The notes beneath the pieces are model-generated. The model was not told the origin of the DNA and did no database searches. It saw only the letters and a list, made by a program, of their open reading frames with translations. Positions 15,478 to 24,367 of a DNA stretch of 64,000 nucleotides are shown here, piece after piece (position 1 is the first letter of the stretch; each line of letters starts with the position of its first letter). A program made the position numbers and the translations under genes. Source of the stretch: Methylobacterium tardum (GTDB lineage: Bacteria > Pseudomonadota > Alphaproteobacteria > Rhizobiales > Beijerinckiaceae); the NCBI RefSeq assembly GCF_023546765.1, contig NZ_CP097484.1, forward strand, positions 623,501 through 687,500. The letters are read 5' to 3'.

Positions 15478-15624
15478 TCAGTGCGCGCCGGGCGGCAGGG
15501 GAGCGGGGACCATGACGAAGTAGATCGCGTACGCGATCAGCGCCGCGATCAGGATTGCGGCGGCAATCAGCCCGAAGCGGTTTGTGCGTACGGGCGCGCG
15601 CTGTACCTTTGACGGATCGACCAT
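15478..15624 (-). CDS. 48-residue single-helix membrane protein
   Basis: A short gene with a strong ribosome-binding site: GGAGGTGAG directly before ATG 15624. The product is MVDPSKVQRAPVRTNRFG, then one hydrophobic helix (LIAAAILIAALIAYAIYFVM), then VPAPLPPGAH. A basic N-terminus and one helix predict an inner-membrane protein with N-in orientation. No family recognised. Confidence 0.6.
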   Translation of the reverse strand: MVDPSKVQRAPVRTNRFGLIAAAILIAALIAYAIYFVMVPAPLPPGAH

Positions 15625-15917
15625 CTCACCTCCGGGATGTTGAACGTCCAACCTGAGCCGCGCCTGACACGTCGCGAATGGACCCCAGTCCGAGGTCCGC
15701 GCGGCATGGCGGTGCGGAACCGCGCACGCCCCTAAATTCAGCCGTCGCGGGAAGCCGCATGGCAGGCCTCAATCAGCAGCCTGAGCCATCCGCCGGCGCG
15801 AACCGTATCGATGCGGAGCGGCGCGCGGTTCTTCACCGTGGCTCTAGCGCGTGCCGCAGACCCCGGAAGGCCTGCTCCGGGAATCCGCGCGCACCGACGG
15901 CCGACGAACGATGGACC

Positions 15918-16538
15918 TCAGCGGCCCTGCTGCGGCATCAGGTCCCGCGTCCGCTTGACGGCCTCGCGGCAGCCCTGATCCCCGCGCGCGTTGAGATCCA
16001 CGGCCTGCTGCAGAGCCATCTTGGCCTGGGAGACCCTGTCCTCGGACGACCGCTCGGGGGAGGCTTTGGGATCGCCCCCTTGCGCCGCAGCCTGGGCAGC
16101 CGTGGGCCGGTTCTCCGACTGCCGGCGCACATCCGCGGGTGACGTGGCGATCCGGCCGCTGGCGACGGCGTCAGCCTGCGTGCCGCCGGTCGCCGCGCCA
16201 ACCGGTCCCGAGACGCCACCGACGGTTCCGGGCGTGCCGCCGCTCTCGCGGGATGCCCCACCCTGCTGCGCCCGATCCGTGTCGGGCGTGCCCACCGGCT
16301 TGGCCGTGCTGCCGGTGGTGCTGGCCGAGGCCTGCTGGCCTCCGGACTCGTTCGGCCCGCGGCGCTGGCCGTAATCGGGCTCGGACACGGGTGCACCCAG
16401 GCCGACCTGCGTTCCGAGGTCGCGCTTGAGCGTGGCGATGTCGTCGGTGCACGGGCCGCCCTCCTGCGCGAAGGCAGCCGTGGACAGGCTGAAAGCCGTG
16501 AGCGCAACAGCGCCGCAGAGCAGAGGCAGACGGGTCAT
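15918..16538 (-). CDS. secreted low-complexity protein, unknown function
   Basis: A 206-residue protein with signal peptide MTRLPLLCGAVALTAFSLS to AAFAQ. The centre (about 55-130) is a Gly/Ser/Thr/Ala/Gln-rich, probably disordered stretch. The end (about 155-206) is helical: SSEDRVSQAKMALQQAVDLN, then GCREAVKRTRDLM. Two cysteines (GPCTDD near the start and QGCREA near the end) could pair. The ATG at 16538 has GAGGA 7 bases upstream. It is divergent from the HWE kinase. Confidence 0.6.
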   Translation of the reverse strand: MTRLPLLCGAVALTAFSLSTAAFAQEGGPCTDDIATLKRDLGTQVGLGAPVSEPDYGQRRGPNESGGQQASASTTGSTAKPVGTPDTDRAQQGGASRESGGTPGTVGGVSGPVGAATGGTQADAVASGRIATSPADVRRQSENRPTAAQAAAQGGDPKASPERSSEDRVSQAKMALQQAVDLNARGDQGCREAVKRTRDLMPQQGR

Positions 16539-16753
16539 CAATATTCCTCGGACGTTTTTTCTCTCTCACAGGGTCAACCATGCGTATCAGAGACGGTTCA
16601 GTCTCCGTCGCGCGGCCCGAATGGATGACCGTAGCGCGGCGCCGGCTTCAGGCGCGCCGAAAGGCGCTTTCCGAAACGCCGTCGCCGCCTATCTGCGCCC
16701 TTCGGTCCTCGGACCCACGGCGAGGGTTACTCAGGAGCAGGACGGCGCCGTCG

Positions 16754-18489
16754 ATGTCACTGACGAAGCGGATTGTGGGCCTCGTGGGCTTGGCCCTCCT
16801 GCCGGCGCTCGCCATCCAGGGCTACAACGAGTACGCGCTGCGCAGCGCGCGGGGCGAGGCCGTCCGGGGTGAGGCCATGCGGACGGCACGCGGCGTCGCC
16901 GTCGACTTGGATCAGTTCAGTCGCGGCGCGAGGCAGATCCTCGGCATCCTGTCCGAGTTGCCGGAAATTCAGAAGAAGGATCCGCAAGTCTGCACGGCTT
17001 ACCTCAGGAGTGTGGTCGATAAGGTTCCAGGATCGTTCTTCTTCGGCGTGGCCGATGCCGAAGGACGCATCCTGTGCAATACGCTCGGGTCGTCGCCCGG
17101 CGCCTACGCGATCGCGGACCGATCCTACTTCAAGGAGGCGATGCGAACCGGCGGCTTCGCCATCGGCGAGGTCGTGTCCGGCCGGGTCACCAAGCGGCCG
17201 ACCATCCAGTTCGCGCTGGCCATCCCCGGCGCCGATGGCCGCCCGGACGGCATCGTCCTGACGAGCATCGATCTCTCCTACCTGGCCATGCGCCAAGCCT
17301 CCGCCGGCCTGCCACCCGACGCGGCGCTGACCGTCGCAGACCGGGACGGCACCGTCCTGATCCGTCTGCCCGATCACGACGAATGGGTGGGCAAGCCGCT
17401 TCCCGCGCCCTTCTGGGCGGCGCTGAGCCGCCATCGCGGCGGTGTCGCGGACTTGACCGGCCTCCAGGATAATCCGCGGATCACCGCGATCGCCGGGACG
17501 AGCCCGGAGGATCTCGGCTCCTTCACGGTCGCGGTCGGTCTCTCACCGAACACGGCCTTCGCCGACATCGATGCCGCCACGCGGCGCGGTCTCGTCCTGA
17601 TCGGGATCGGGGCCGCCCTGGCGCTCGTGGCGGCGCTGATGGGCGGGCGCGCCTTCATCCGCCGGCCGGTCCGACGCCTTCTCCGGTCGGCCGCAGCCTG
17701 GCGGGCCGGCGAGCTGGATGTGCGCAGCGGGATCGGGGGACCGGCGAGTTCGGCGAACTCGGCGAGGCGTTCGACGCCATGGCGGTCGCACTGCAAAAGC
17801 ATGAGGGCGAGTTGCGCGCCGAGATCGCCCGCAGCCGCCTCCTTCAGGAACGGCAGACGCTGCTGCTGCACGAACTCAACCACCGCGTGCGCAATACCCT
17901 GACGACGGTGCAATCGTTGGCTCGGCAGGCCCGGCGCGATGACGACCGTGGCGACCGGCTGGAAGGACGCATCCTCGCTCTCTCGAAGACGCACGATCTG
18001 CTCTCGCGGGATGATTGGGGTGGGGCAAAGCTGCGGCTCGTCATTGAGAACGAGTTCGCACCCTTCCAGGACGGGAAGGGCCGCCGCTTCAGACTCGATG
18101 GGCCGGATCTCGACCTTCGGCCCCGCTACGTGCTCGCCCTCGGCATGACGATCCACGAACTGACCACGAACGCGGCCAAATACGGTGCGTTGGCGACGGA
18201 GGAGGGCCGGGTCGACGTGACGTGGCGTGTCGTCGTGGGGCCCGACGACGCTCGCAGGCTCGTATTGGAGTGGCGGGAGAGCGGCGGACCGCCCGTGGCT
18301 GTACCGACACGTCGGGGCTTCGGCACGCGCCTGATCACCGGCGGCATCGCCCGGGAGCTCGGCGGATCGGTCGAGCTGAGCTTTCCGCCTGAAGGCGCGC
18401 GCTGCGCTCTCGATGTCCCCCTGGATGAGCCCGACCGCTTCCTCTCGTCCCGCGATCTGGCCGGCCAGCTGCCCCAGCCCGTCGCCTGA
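16754..18489 (+). pseudogene. HWE-family sensor histidine kinase, one-base frameshift
   Basis: Residues 1-330 from ATG 16754 hold a membrane helix, an extracellular Cache-like sensor (KVPGSFFFGVADAEGRILC, DRSYFKEAM, TKRPTIQFALAIPG), a second helix (GLVLIGIGAALALVAALMGG) and the start of HAMP. The frame then breaks at the G5 tract 17735-17739. The rest continues in another frame as GTGEFGELGEAFDAMAVAL, then the HWE transmitter: ELNHRVRNTLTTVQSLA (phospho-His), IHELTTNAAKYGAL (N box), VTWRVV, EWRESGGP (the W-x-E feature) and GFGTRLI. One extra G restores one frame, so a sequencing error is as likely as a mutation. HWE kinases usually act in general stress or light responses. No response regulator is adjacent. 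Confidence 0.85.
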
Positions 18490-18534
18490 GCCGCGCCCGG
18501 AACATGGACGGGTCAAGACCTTGGCGGCCGGCGC

Positions 18535-18816
18535 CTATCGTCCCTGGAACTTCGACACCGCCCAGCCGAGCGCCCGGCACGCTCCGTAAGCCGAAGCCGC
18601 ACAGAGTGCCGTGACGATCGGGACGATCATCCAATCGGCCGGTCCTGCACGGGGCCCGAACAGCCCTTTCGACACGCCCACGGCGGCACCCAGACCGCCG
18701 ATCGTGGACGCCGCGGCGATGCCGAAGCGATGATACCGGGAACGCAGCCCGGAACGCTGCGGCGGCGGTCCGCCTTCGATGACCCGGAACGCCCGGCGCG
18801 GCTCGGGACGGCGCAT
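18535..18816 (-). CDS. small membrane protein, unknown function
   Basis: A 93-residue protein with a basic, Pro/Arg-rich N-terminus (MRRPEPRRAFRVIEGG) and two hydrophobic segments (GIAAASTIGGLGAAVGV and MIVPIVTALCAASAYGA). It ends close to the kinase gene on the other strand. No family is recognised. Confidence 0.5.
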   Translation of the reverse strand: MRRPEPRRAFRVIEGGPPPQRSGLRSRYHRFGIAAASTIGGLGAAVGVSKGLFGPRAGPADWMIVPIVTALCAASAYGACRALGWAVSKFQGR

Positions 18817-18964
18817 CGGGCGACTATGCGCGTGTCGCCGCTTCCCGGAAAGCGCCGGATCGGATCAGCCGCGATCCCGCCTCCGGTCCTGCGCATCCCG
18901 GCGGGCCGGATCGCGCCGCGGCCGGCATTCGGCACGGACGCGACCCGGCAGGGCCAGGCCCCGC

Positions 18965-19924
18965 TCAGGCCTTCGGGAAGTCGTAGAGTTCCGCGGGGTT
19001 GTCGGCGAGGATGCGTGTCCGGTCGGCCTCGTTCGGCACGAAGGTCGGGAACAGATCGAGCAACAGGGCGTCGTCGGGCTTGTTGTCCTGACGCTCGGTG
19101 GGATGCGGCCAATCACTGCCCCAGACGCACCGCGTCGGTGCGGCGGCCGCGAAGGCGCGCGCGACGGCCACGGTATCGGCGTAGGTAGGCGGCCCCACTT
19201 TGGTGTCGGCGTAGAGGCCGGTGAGCTTCACCCAGGTGTTCCCCTGGTCGAGCAGCCGCCGCATCAGCTTGAACGTGTCGCTCTGGACGCCCCCCGGCTG
19301 CGGGCAGTGCGCCAAGTGATCGAAGACCAGCTTGCCGCGGATCTTCAGGAACGTGTCGGACGCCGCCACGATCTTGTCGCCCGGCATGTTGATCTGGCAG
19401 TTCCAGCCGAGGGCGTCCACACGCTGCGAGAGCGGCTCCAGCATGTCGAGCGTCGTGGTGCCGGCCTGCGCGAGGTTGAACCGGATGCCGCGGATGCCGA
19501 GACCGTGCAGCCGCTGCAGTTCCGCATCGCTGACGGCAGGGGTCACCACCGCGACGCCGCGGAAGTTCGGCCCGAGAGCCGCCATGCCGGCGAGCGTCGG
19601 GCGGTTGTCGGTTCCGTACAGCGAGGGTTGGACCACGACGCCCCGGGTGGTGCCGAGGCGGGCCTGCAGCGCGCGGTAATCGTCCGGCGTCGCGTCCGGA
19701 GCCGGCAGGCCGCCCGCCGCCGGCGGGACGCGGTTGTCGTAGATATGGAAATGGCAATCCGCGGTGTTCGGCGGGACCTTGAACGTCGGCGCCGCCGTGC
19801 CGGTCGAGAAGCGCACATTGTGCTGAGCGGAGGCCGGGCGGCCCTGCAGGCCGAGCGCGGCGCCGAGGGTTGCCGCGGCCGCACCGCCGAGCACGCGGCG
19901 ACGGCTTGGGTCCAGTGTGATCAT
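18965..19924 (-). CDS. exported amidohydrolase, 2-pyrone-4,6-dicarboxylate lactonase-like
   Basis: The 319-residue protein starts with a Tat-type signal (SRRRVLGGAAAATLGAALG) and has an amidohydrolase-2 TIM barrel. Metal and catalytic positions seen are DCHFHIYD (HxH), the His residues in FDHLAHCP, and the Asp in WGSDWPHP. The LigI group hydrolyses the lactone of 2-pyrone-4,6-dicarboxylate in lignin-aromatic breakdown; related members act on other lactones or dicarboxylates. Tat export implies a periplasmic, pre-folded metalloenzyme. It is followed at higher coordinates by the dehydrogenase-MFS pair on the same strand, but 237 bases separate them. Confidence 0.82.
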   Translation of the reverse strand: MITLDPSRRRVLGGAAAATLGAALGLQGRPASAQHNVRFSTGTAAPTFKVPPNTADCHFHIYDNRVPPAAGGLPAPDATPDDYRALQARLGTTRGVVVQPSLYGTDNRPTLAGMAALGPNFRGVAVVTPAVSDAELQRLHGLGIRGIRFNLAQAGTTTLDMLEPLSQRVDALGWNCQINMPGDKIVAASDTFLKIRGKLVFDHLAHCPQPGGVQSDTFKLMRRLLDQGNTWVKLTGLYADTKVGPPTYADTVAVARAFAAAAPTRCVWGSDWPHPTERQDNKPDDALLLDLFPTFVPNEADRTRILADNPAELYDFPKA

Positions 19925-20161
19925 CGCGTCCTCCCGCTGCTTCGAGCCCGGCCGTCTGCGCGTCCGGTGTCACGCGCGGCAGCCTAGCGACGCGCCGCAT
20001 GCGCCGGAACGGATCAAGGCGAATACTGGATACGATCGGGCGCGAGCGTCAGCGGCGCATCCGGCCCCTCCGAAGATCCGCGTTCGCCCGAAGCCCGGTC
20101 CTTGGGCCTGAGAGGCCGGAAGGCGCCCGCGATGACGGGGCGCCCCCGGGGTCCAGCTGCC

Positions 20162-21241
20162 TCAGGCGTTGTCGCCTCGGATCGCCGCGATGACCGCATC
20201 GGTGACCTGACGGGTCGTCGCCTTTCCGCCGAGGTCGGGCGTGTGCAGGCTCGGATCCGCGGTGACGCGCTCGACGGCGCGCATCAGCCGGCCGGCCGCA
20301 TCCGGCTCGCCGAGGTGCTCCAGCATCTGGCACGCCGTCCAGAAGGTCGCGACCGGGTTGGCGATGCCCTTGCCGGTGATGTCGAAGGCCGAGCCGTGGA
20401 TCGGCTCGAACATCGACGGGAAGGTGCGCTCCGGGTTGATGTTGGCGGTCGGCGCGATCCCGAGCGAGCCGGCGAGCGCCGCCGCGAGGTCCGACAGGAT
20501 GTCGGCGTGCAGGTTGGTCGCCACGATGGTGTCGAGAGTCTCGGGCTTCATCACCATCCGCATCGTCATGGCATCGACCAGCATCTTGTCCCAGGTGACG
20601 TCGGGGAAATCCGCTGCGACCTCGGCGGCGATCTGGTCCCACATCACCATGGCGTGGCGCTGGGCGTTCGACTTGGTCACGACGGTGAGGAGCTTGCGCG
20701 GCCGGGATTGGGCGAGCTTGAACGCGTAGCGGATGATGCGGTCGACGCCCGACCGGGTCATCATCGAGACGTCGGTGGCGACCTCGTTCGGATGGCCCTG
20801 GTGGACCCGGCCGCCGACGCCGGCATACTCGCCCTCCGAGTTCTCGCGCACGATCACCCAGTCGAGTTCCGGCCCCGAGACGTGGCGCAACGGGCTGGTG
20901 ATGCCCGGCAGGATGCGGGTCGGGCGGACATTGGCGTACTGGTCGAAGGGCTGGCAGATGTTGAGCCGCAGGCCCCAGAGCGTGATGTGGTCGGGCACGT
21001 CCGGCGCGCCCACCGCCCCGAAGAAGATCGCGTCGTGGTCCTTGATCTGCTCGCGACCGTCGGCGGGCATCATCACGCCGTGCTTCTTGTAGTAATCCGA
21101 ACCCCAGTCGAAATGGTCGAACCGGAACCGGAACGCGCCGGTCTTCTCGGCCAGCACGTCGAGCACCTCGATACCGGCGGCGATGACCTCGACGCCGATG
21201 CCGTCCGCCGGGATGGCCGCGATGGTGTAGGTCTTGGTCAT
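20162..21241 (-). CDS. tartrate dehydrogenase/D-malate dehydrogenase-type decarboxylating dehydrogenase
   Basis: The 359-residue protein belongs to the isopropylmalate/isocitrate dehydrogenase superfamily. It has IPADGIGVEVIAAGI at the N-terminus, NICQPFDQYANVRP for substrate binding, the RENSEGEYAGVGG segment, catalytic Lys in VVTKSNAQRH, and the metal aspartates in LVDAMTMRM and NLHADILSDLAA. The ENSEGEY-x-GVGG and NICQPFDQYAN features point to tartrate dehydrogenase/decarboxylase or D-malate dehydrogenase, not LeuB. ATG 21241 has AAGGAGA upstream. The transporter gene is 29 bases upstream on the same strand, so they form an operon under the divergent GntR regulator. Confidence 0.88.
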   Translation of the reverse strand: MTKTYTIAAIPADGIGVEVIAAGIEVLDVLAEKTGAFRFRFDHFDWGSDYYKKHGVMMPADGREQIKDHDAIFFGAVGAPDVPDHITLWGLRLNICQPFDQYANVRPTRILPGITSPLRHVSGPELDWVIVRENSEGEYAGVGGRVHQGHPNEVATDVSMMTRSGVDRIIRYAFKLAQSRPRKLLTVVTKSNAQRHAMVMWDQIAAEVAADFPDVTWDKMLVDAMTMRMVMKPETLDTIVATNLHADILSDLAAALAGSLGIAPTANINPERTFPSMFEPIHGSAFDITGKGIANPVATFWTACQMLEHLGEPDAAGRLMRAVERVTADPSLHTPDLGGKATTRQVTDAVIAAIRGDNA

Positions 21242-21270
21242 GACAGATCTCCTTGGGAACGAGAGAGGGT

Positions 21271-22569
21271 TCAGCGCGCCAGCGCGCGTTCGGGCACGGC
21301 GCGTCGCCCGGCGCGGGCGACGGCGAGGGTGAGGATGGCGGAGAGGACCAGAAGGCCGGCGACGAAGTACAGGCCGCCTGCGAAGCTGCCGGTCCGGTCC
21401 TTGATCCAGCCGATCACCCAGGGTCCGACGAAGCCCCCGAGATTGCCGATCGCGTTGATGGTGGCAATGCCCACCGCGGCGGCCGGGCCGGACAGGAACA
21501 GGGTCGGCATCGCCCAGAGGGGCGGCTTGGCGGAACTGATCCCGATATTGACGAGGCTCAGGGCGGCCACGACCCCCACCACCGACGACGCGCCGCCGGC
21601 CAGGACGAGGCCGAGGGATGCGGCGAGGCAGGCGATGACCACGTGCCACGTGCGCTCGCCCGTCCGATCGGAATGGCGCGCCCACAGAACCATCGCCACC
21701 ACCGCCGCGGTGGGCGGCACGGCGTTGAGCAGGCCGACCGTCATCGTGGACAGGCCGAGACCCTTGATGATCTGCGGCGCCCAGATTCCGAGGGTGTAGA
21801 GGCCGGCCGAGGTGCCGAAATAGATCAGCGCCAGCGCCAGCACGCGGGCGTCGGCAAGGCCGCTCAGCAGGCTGTGCCGGGCGCTCGGCTGCTTGGCGGC
21901 CCGCTCGGCGTTCATCTCGGCGACGAGCCAGGCGCGCTGGTCGTCGGCGAGCCAGGTCGCCGCCTCCGGCCGGTCGGTCAGGTAGAACAGCACCGCCACG
22001 CCCAGCAACACGGCGGGCACAGCCTCGGCGATAAACATCCACTGCCAGCCGTGGAGGCCGAGGACGCCGTCCATCTCGAGCAAGAGACTCGAGAGCGGCG
22101 AGCCGAGCAGCACCGAGATCGGCGCGGCCGCCATGAACAGCGAGACCACCGCGGCGCGATAGCGGCTCGGGAACCAGTAGCTCAGGTAGAGGATGATGCC
22201 GGGAAAGAATCCGGCCTCCGCGGCTCCGAGCAGGAAGCGCAGCACGTAGAAGCTCGTCTCGCCCCGGATGAAGGCGAAGGCGCCCGAGAGGAAGCCCCAG
22301 GTGATCATGACGCGGGCGATCCAGAGCCGCGCACCGACCTTGTCGAGAATGATGTTCGACGGCACCTCGAACAGGAAATAACCGAAGAAGAACACGCCGG
22401 CCCCGAAACCGAAGACAGAAGCCGAAAATCCGAGATCCTTGTTCATCGTCAGAGCCGCGAAACCGATATTCACGCGGTCGATGAAGGCAAGGAAGTAGAG
22501 GAGGCAGATGAAGGGAACCAAGCGCCATGCGACGCGGCGCATGGTGGCGTGCTCGAGCGAGCCGTCCAT
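21271..22569 (-). CDS. MFS transporter, anion:cation symporter family
   Basis: A 432-residue major-facilitator protein with 12 predicted helices. The loop between helices 2 and 3 reads NIILDKVGARLWIAR, the family's G-x-x-D-R/K-x-G-R-R-like motif. FIDRVNIGFAALTMNKDLG in helix 1 is typical of the ACS family, which imports tartrate, phthalate, glucarate and other organic acids with protons. The coupled dehydrogenase suggests a tartrate or malate-like hydroxydicarboxylate as substrate. ATG 22569 has GGGAGGAGA upstream; the longer frame to 22626 covers the operator region and is unlikely. Confidence 0.88.
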   Translation of the reverse strand: MDGSLEHATMRRVAWRLVPFICLLYFLAFIDRVNIGFAALTMNKDLGFSASVFGFGAGVFFFGYFLFEVPSNIILDKVGARLWIARVMITWGFLSGAFAFIRGETSFYVLRFLLGAAEAGFFPGIILYLSYWFPSRYRAAVVSLFMAAAPISVLLGSPLSSLLLEMDGVLGLHGWQWMFIAEAVPAVLLGVAVLFYLTDRPEAATWLADDQRAWLVAEMNAERAAKQPSARHSLLSGLADARVLALALIYFGTSAGLYTLGIWAPQIIKGLGLSTMTVGLLNAVPPTAAVVAMVLWARHSDRTGERTWHVVIACLAASLGLVLAGGASSVVGVVAALSLVNIGISSAKPPLWAMPTLFLSGPAAAVGIATINAIGNLGGFVGPWVIGWIKDRTGSFAGGLYFVAGLLVLSAILTLAVARAGRRAVPERALAR

Positions 22570-22611
22570 CGTCTCCTCCCTCGGCCGTGGCGCGCTGTTG
22601 TGACTTGCGCG

Positions 22612-22633
22612 CCATCTTCCATGCAAGATGGAA
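22612..22633. promoter_or_regulatory. candidate GntR operator in the divergent promoter
   Basis: CCATCTT (22612-22618) and AAGATGG (22625-22631) form an inverted repeat; the overlapping TTCCAT/ATGGAA arms (22617-22622 and 22628-22633) form a second. It lies about 43 bases upstream of the transporter ATG and 90 bases upstream of the gntR ATG. Such a position would let one FCD-type GntR dimer control both sides. Confidence 0.5.
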
Positions 22634-22722
22634 TACCGCTAGAACCGGTGGTCAGACCTGTCAATGCCTGTTCCGCGGCGGATGTCGGGGGTGCTAGGGC
22701 AGCGGGATCGAGGAGGCGGTTG

Positions 22723-23448
22723 ATGGCGCGGGCGCAGCGCGGCAAGGATCCGGAGGTGCCGGGGGCCGCTGACGAGGGCGAGAAACGCACCTCGCTCGTC
22801 GACGACGCGTATGCGGCCCTGCGCGCCGCAATCCGCGATGCCAGCTTCGCTCCCGGCTACCAAGCCTCCGAGCAGGAGATCGCCCTGCGGCTGGGGATGA
22901 GCCGTACGCCGGTGCACGAAGCGGCGATCCGGCTGCAGGAGGACGGGCTCGTGCGCGTCCTGCCCCGGAAGGGCATCCTGATCCTGGCCCTCGCTCCGGA
23001 TGACATGCGTGAGATCTACGACGTCGTCATCGCGATGGAGGGCCGTGCCGCCGAACTGGTGGCTGCGCTAGCCGACCATGAGCGCCTGGCGGCCGCGCAG
23101 GCGCTGGACGCCCAGACCGACATCATGGCCGAGGCTCATGCACGCAGCGACCTCCCGGCCTGGGGGCAGGCCGACGGGGCCTTCCACGCCGCGTTGATCG
23201 AGCACGCCCGGAACGGACGGATGAGCCGGATCGTGCAATCGATCAACGACCAGTCGCACCGGGCCCGGATGCTGACGCTCAACCTCCGCCGGGCGCTGGA
23301 CGCCTCGATTGCGGAGCACCGGCGGATCGCGCAGGCGATCCGCGCCGGCGATGCGGCCGAGGCCCTCGACGCCACGCGCCAGCACCGCATCCGCGCGCGC
23401 AACGAACTGCTGCCATTGCTGGACAGCTACGGGCTCAAGCACCTGTAG
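22723..23448 (+). CDS. GntR-family transcriptional regulator (FCD type)
   Basis: The 241-residue protein has an N-terminal winged helix (ASEQEIALRLGMSRTPVHEA with the wing VLPRKGILI) and an all-helical FCD effector domain (residues about 95-230: YDVVIAMEGRAAELVAALAD, FHAALIEHARNGRM, HRRIAQAIRAGDAAEAL). FCD regulators usually repress catabolic genes and release DNA on binding an organic acid. Being divergent from the MFS/tartrate-type dehydrogenase pair, it is their likely local repressor. AGGAGG precedes ATG 22723 by 6 bases. Confidence 0.9.
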   Translation: MARAQRGKDPEVPGAADEGEKRTSLVDDAYAALRAAIRDASFAPGYQASEQEIALRLGMSRTPVHEAAIRLQEDGLVRVLPRKGILILALAPDDMREIYDVVIAMEGRAAELVAALADHERLAAAQALDAQTDIMAEAHARSDLPAWGQADGAFHAALIEHARNGRMSRIVQSINDQSHRARMLTLNLRRALDASIAEHRRIAQAIRAGDAAEALDATRQHRIRARNELLPLLDSYGLKHL

Positions 23449-23567
23449 GCCCGGCGCCGGACCACCGCGCCGTGTCGCCTCGTGCCGAGACATCGACGCG
23501 GTGGCCACCTCCGCCCGCGCGCGCGGTGAACGTCCGCCGCAGCACCGCCCGAAACGCGTGGATCACC

Positions 23568-23578
23568 CGTGTAACGTT
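23568..23578 (-). promoter_or_regulatory. CGTTAC box upstream of the two-component operon
   Basis: Read on the minus strand this is AACGTTACACG, identical to 25769-25779 upstream of the GCG_CRPN gene. It lies 58 bases before the response-regulator ATG. A second half-site 10 bases away is poorly conserved. Candidate autoregulatory site. Confidence 0.4.
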
Positions 23579-23635
23579 TTGTGTCAGCGGCACGTTTCGC
23601 GTTGCCGGGCCGCCCGCACCGCTTATGCTTCGGCC

Positions 23636-24367
23636 ATGCACGAAGGCACGACCATCGCCATCGTCGAGGACGATTCCGACATCCGCGCGCTGCTCGCCGG
23701 CTATCTCGAAGGTGAGGGCTTCCGTGTCGTCGCCCTCGACGGTGGCGCCAGCCTCGACCGGATCCTGGCGGCCGGCACCGTCCCGGACCTGATCGTCCTC
23801 GACTGGATGCTGCCCGGCGAGGACGGGCTCTCGATCTGCCGGCGGCTGCGGGACGCGAACGGTCCGCCCGTGGTGATGCTGACCGCCAAAGACGAGGATA
23901 TCGACCGGGTGCTGGGCCTGGAGATGGGCGCCGACGACTACGTCTCGAAGCCGTTCAACCCGCGCGTGCTCCTCGCCCGGATCCGGGCCGTCCTGCGCCG
24001 GGCCAGCGGCGGCGGCCACGTGGCCGAGCCCGGCTCGGAAACGCTGAGCGTCGCGGATCTCACCGTGAACCTCGGGGCCCGCACCGTGAAGATCCGCGAT
24101 CCGGCCACCGAGATCCCGCTCACCAGCGCCGAGTACGACCTGCTGCACTGCTTCATCACCCGGCCCCAGCGCGTGCTGTCGCGTGACCAACTCCTCGACT
24201 GGACTCGCGGCCGGACCGCCGACGCCTTCGACCGCACCATCGACGTGCAGGTGAGCCGCCTGCGGCACAGGCTCGAAGCCGCCGGCAGCACCGCGGCGTC
24301 CCTGATCAAGACCGTGCGCAACGCGGGCTACATCCTGGCCGCGCCGGTGAAGTCCGGCCTGCCGTGA
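23636..24367 (+). CDS. OmpR-family response regulator
   Basis: A 243-residue regulator with a receiver domain (acidic pocket IVEDDSD, phospho-acceptor Asp56 in VLDWML, Lys105 in SKPF) and a C-terminal winged helix of the OmpR/PhoB type (LTSAEYDLLHCFITRP, RVLSRDQLLDWTRG, DRTIDVQVSRLRHRLE, IKTVRNAGYIL). ATG 23636 has no strong Shine-Dalgarno. Its stop overlaps the kinase ATG as TGATG, so the pair is translationally coupled. Possible targets are discussed with the CGTTAC boxes. Confidence 0.95.
   Translation: MHEGTTIAIVEDDSDIRALLAGYLEGEGFRVVALDGGASLDRILAAGTVPDLIVLDWMLPGEDGLSICRRLRDANGPPVVMLTAKDEDIDRVLGLEMGADDYVSKPFNPRVLLARIRAVLRRASGGGHVAEPGSETLSVADLTVNLGARTVKIRDPATEIPLTSAEYDLLHCFITRPQRVLSRDQLLDWTRGRTADAFDRTIDVQVSRLRHRLEAAGSTAASLIKTVRNAGYILAAPVKSGLP

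Noticed and set aside
20162..21241. LeuB (3-isopropylmalate dehydrogenase)
   Set aside because: The ENSEGEY and NICQPFDQYAN features and the transporter/GntR context fit tartrate or D-malate dehydrogenase instead.
21242..22615. Minus-strand frame extending the tartrate-type dehydrogenase upstream to over 800 residues
   Set aside because: It is out-of-frame with the MFS transporter it overlaps; the dehydrogenase has its own start and AAGGAGA at 21241.
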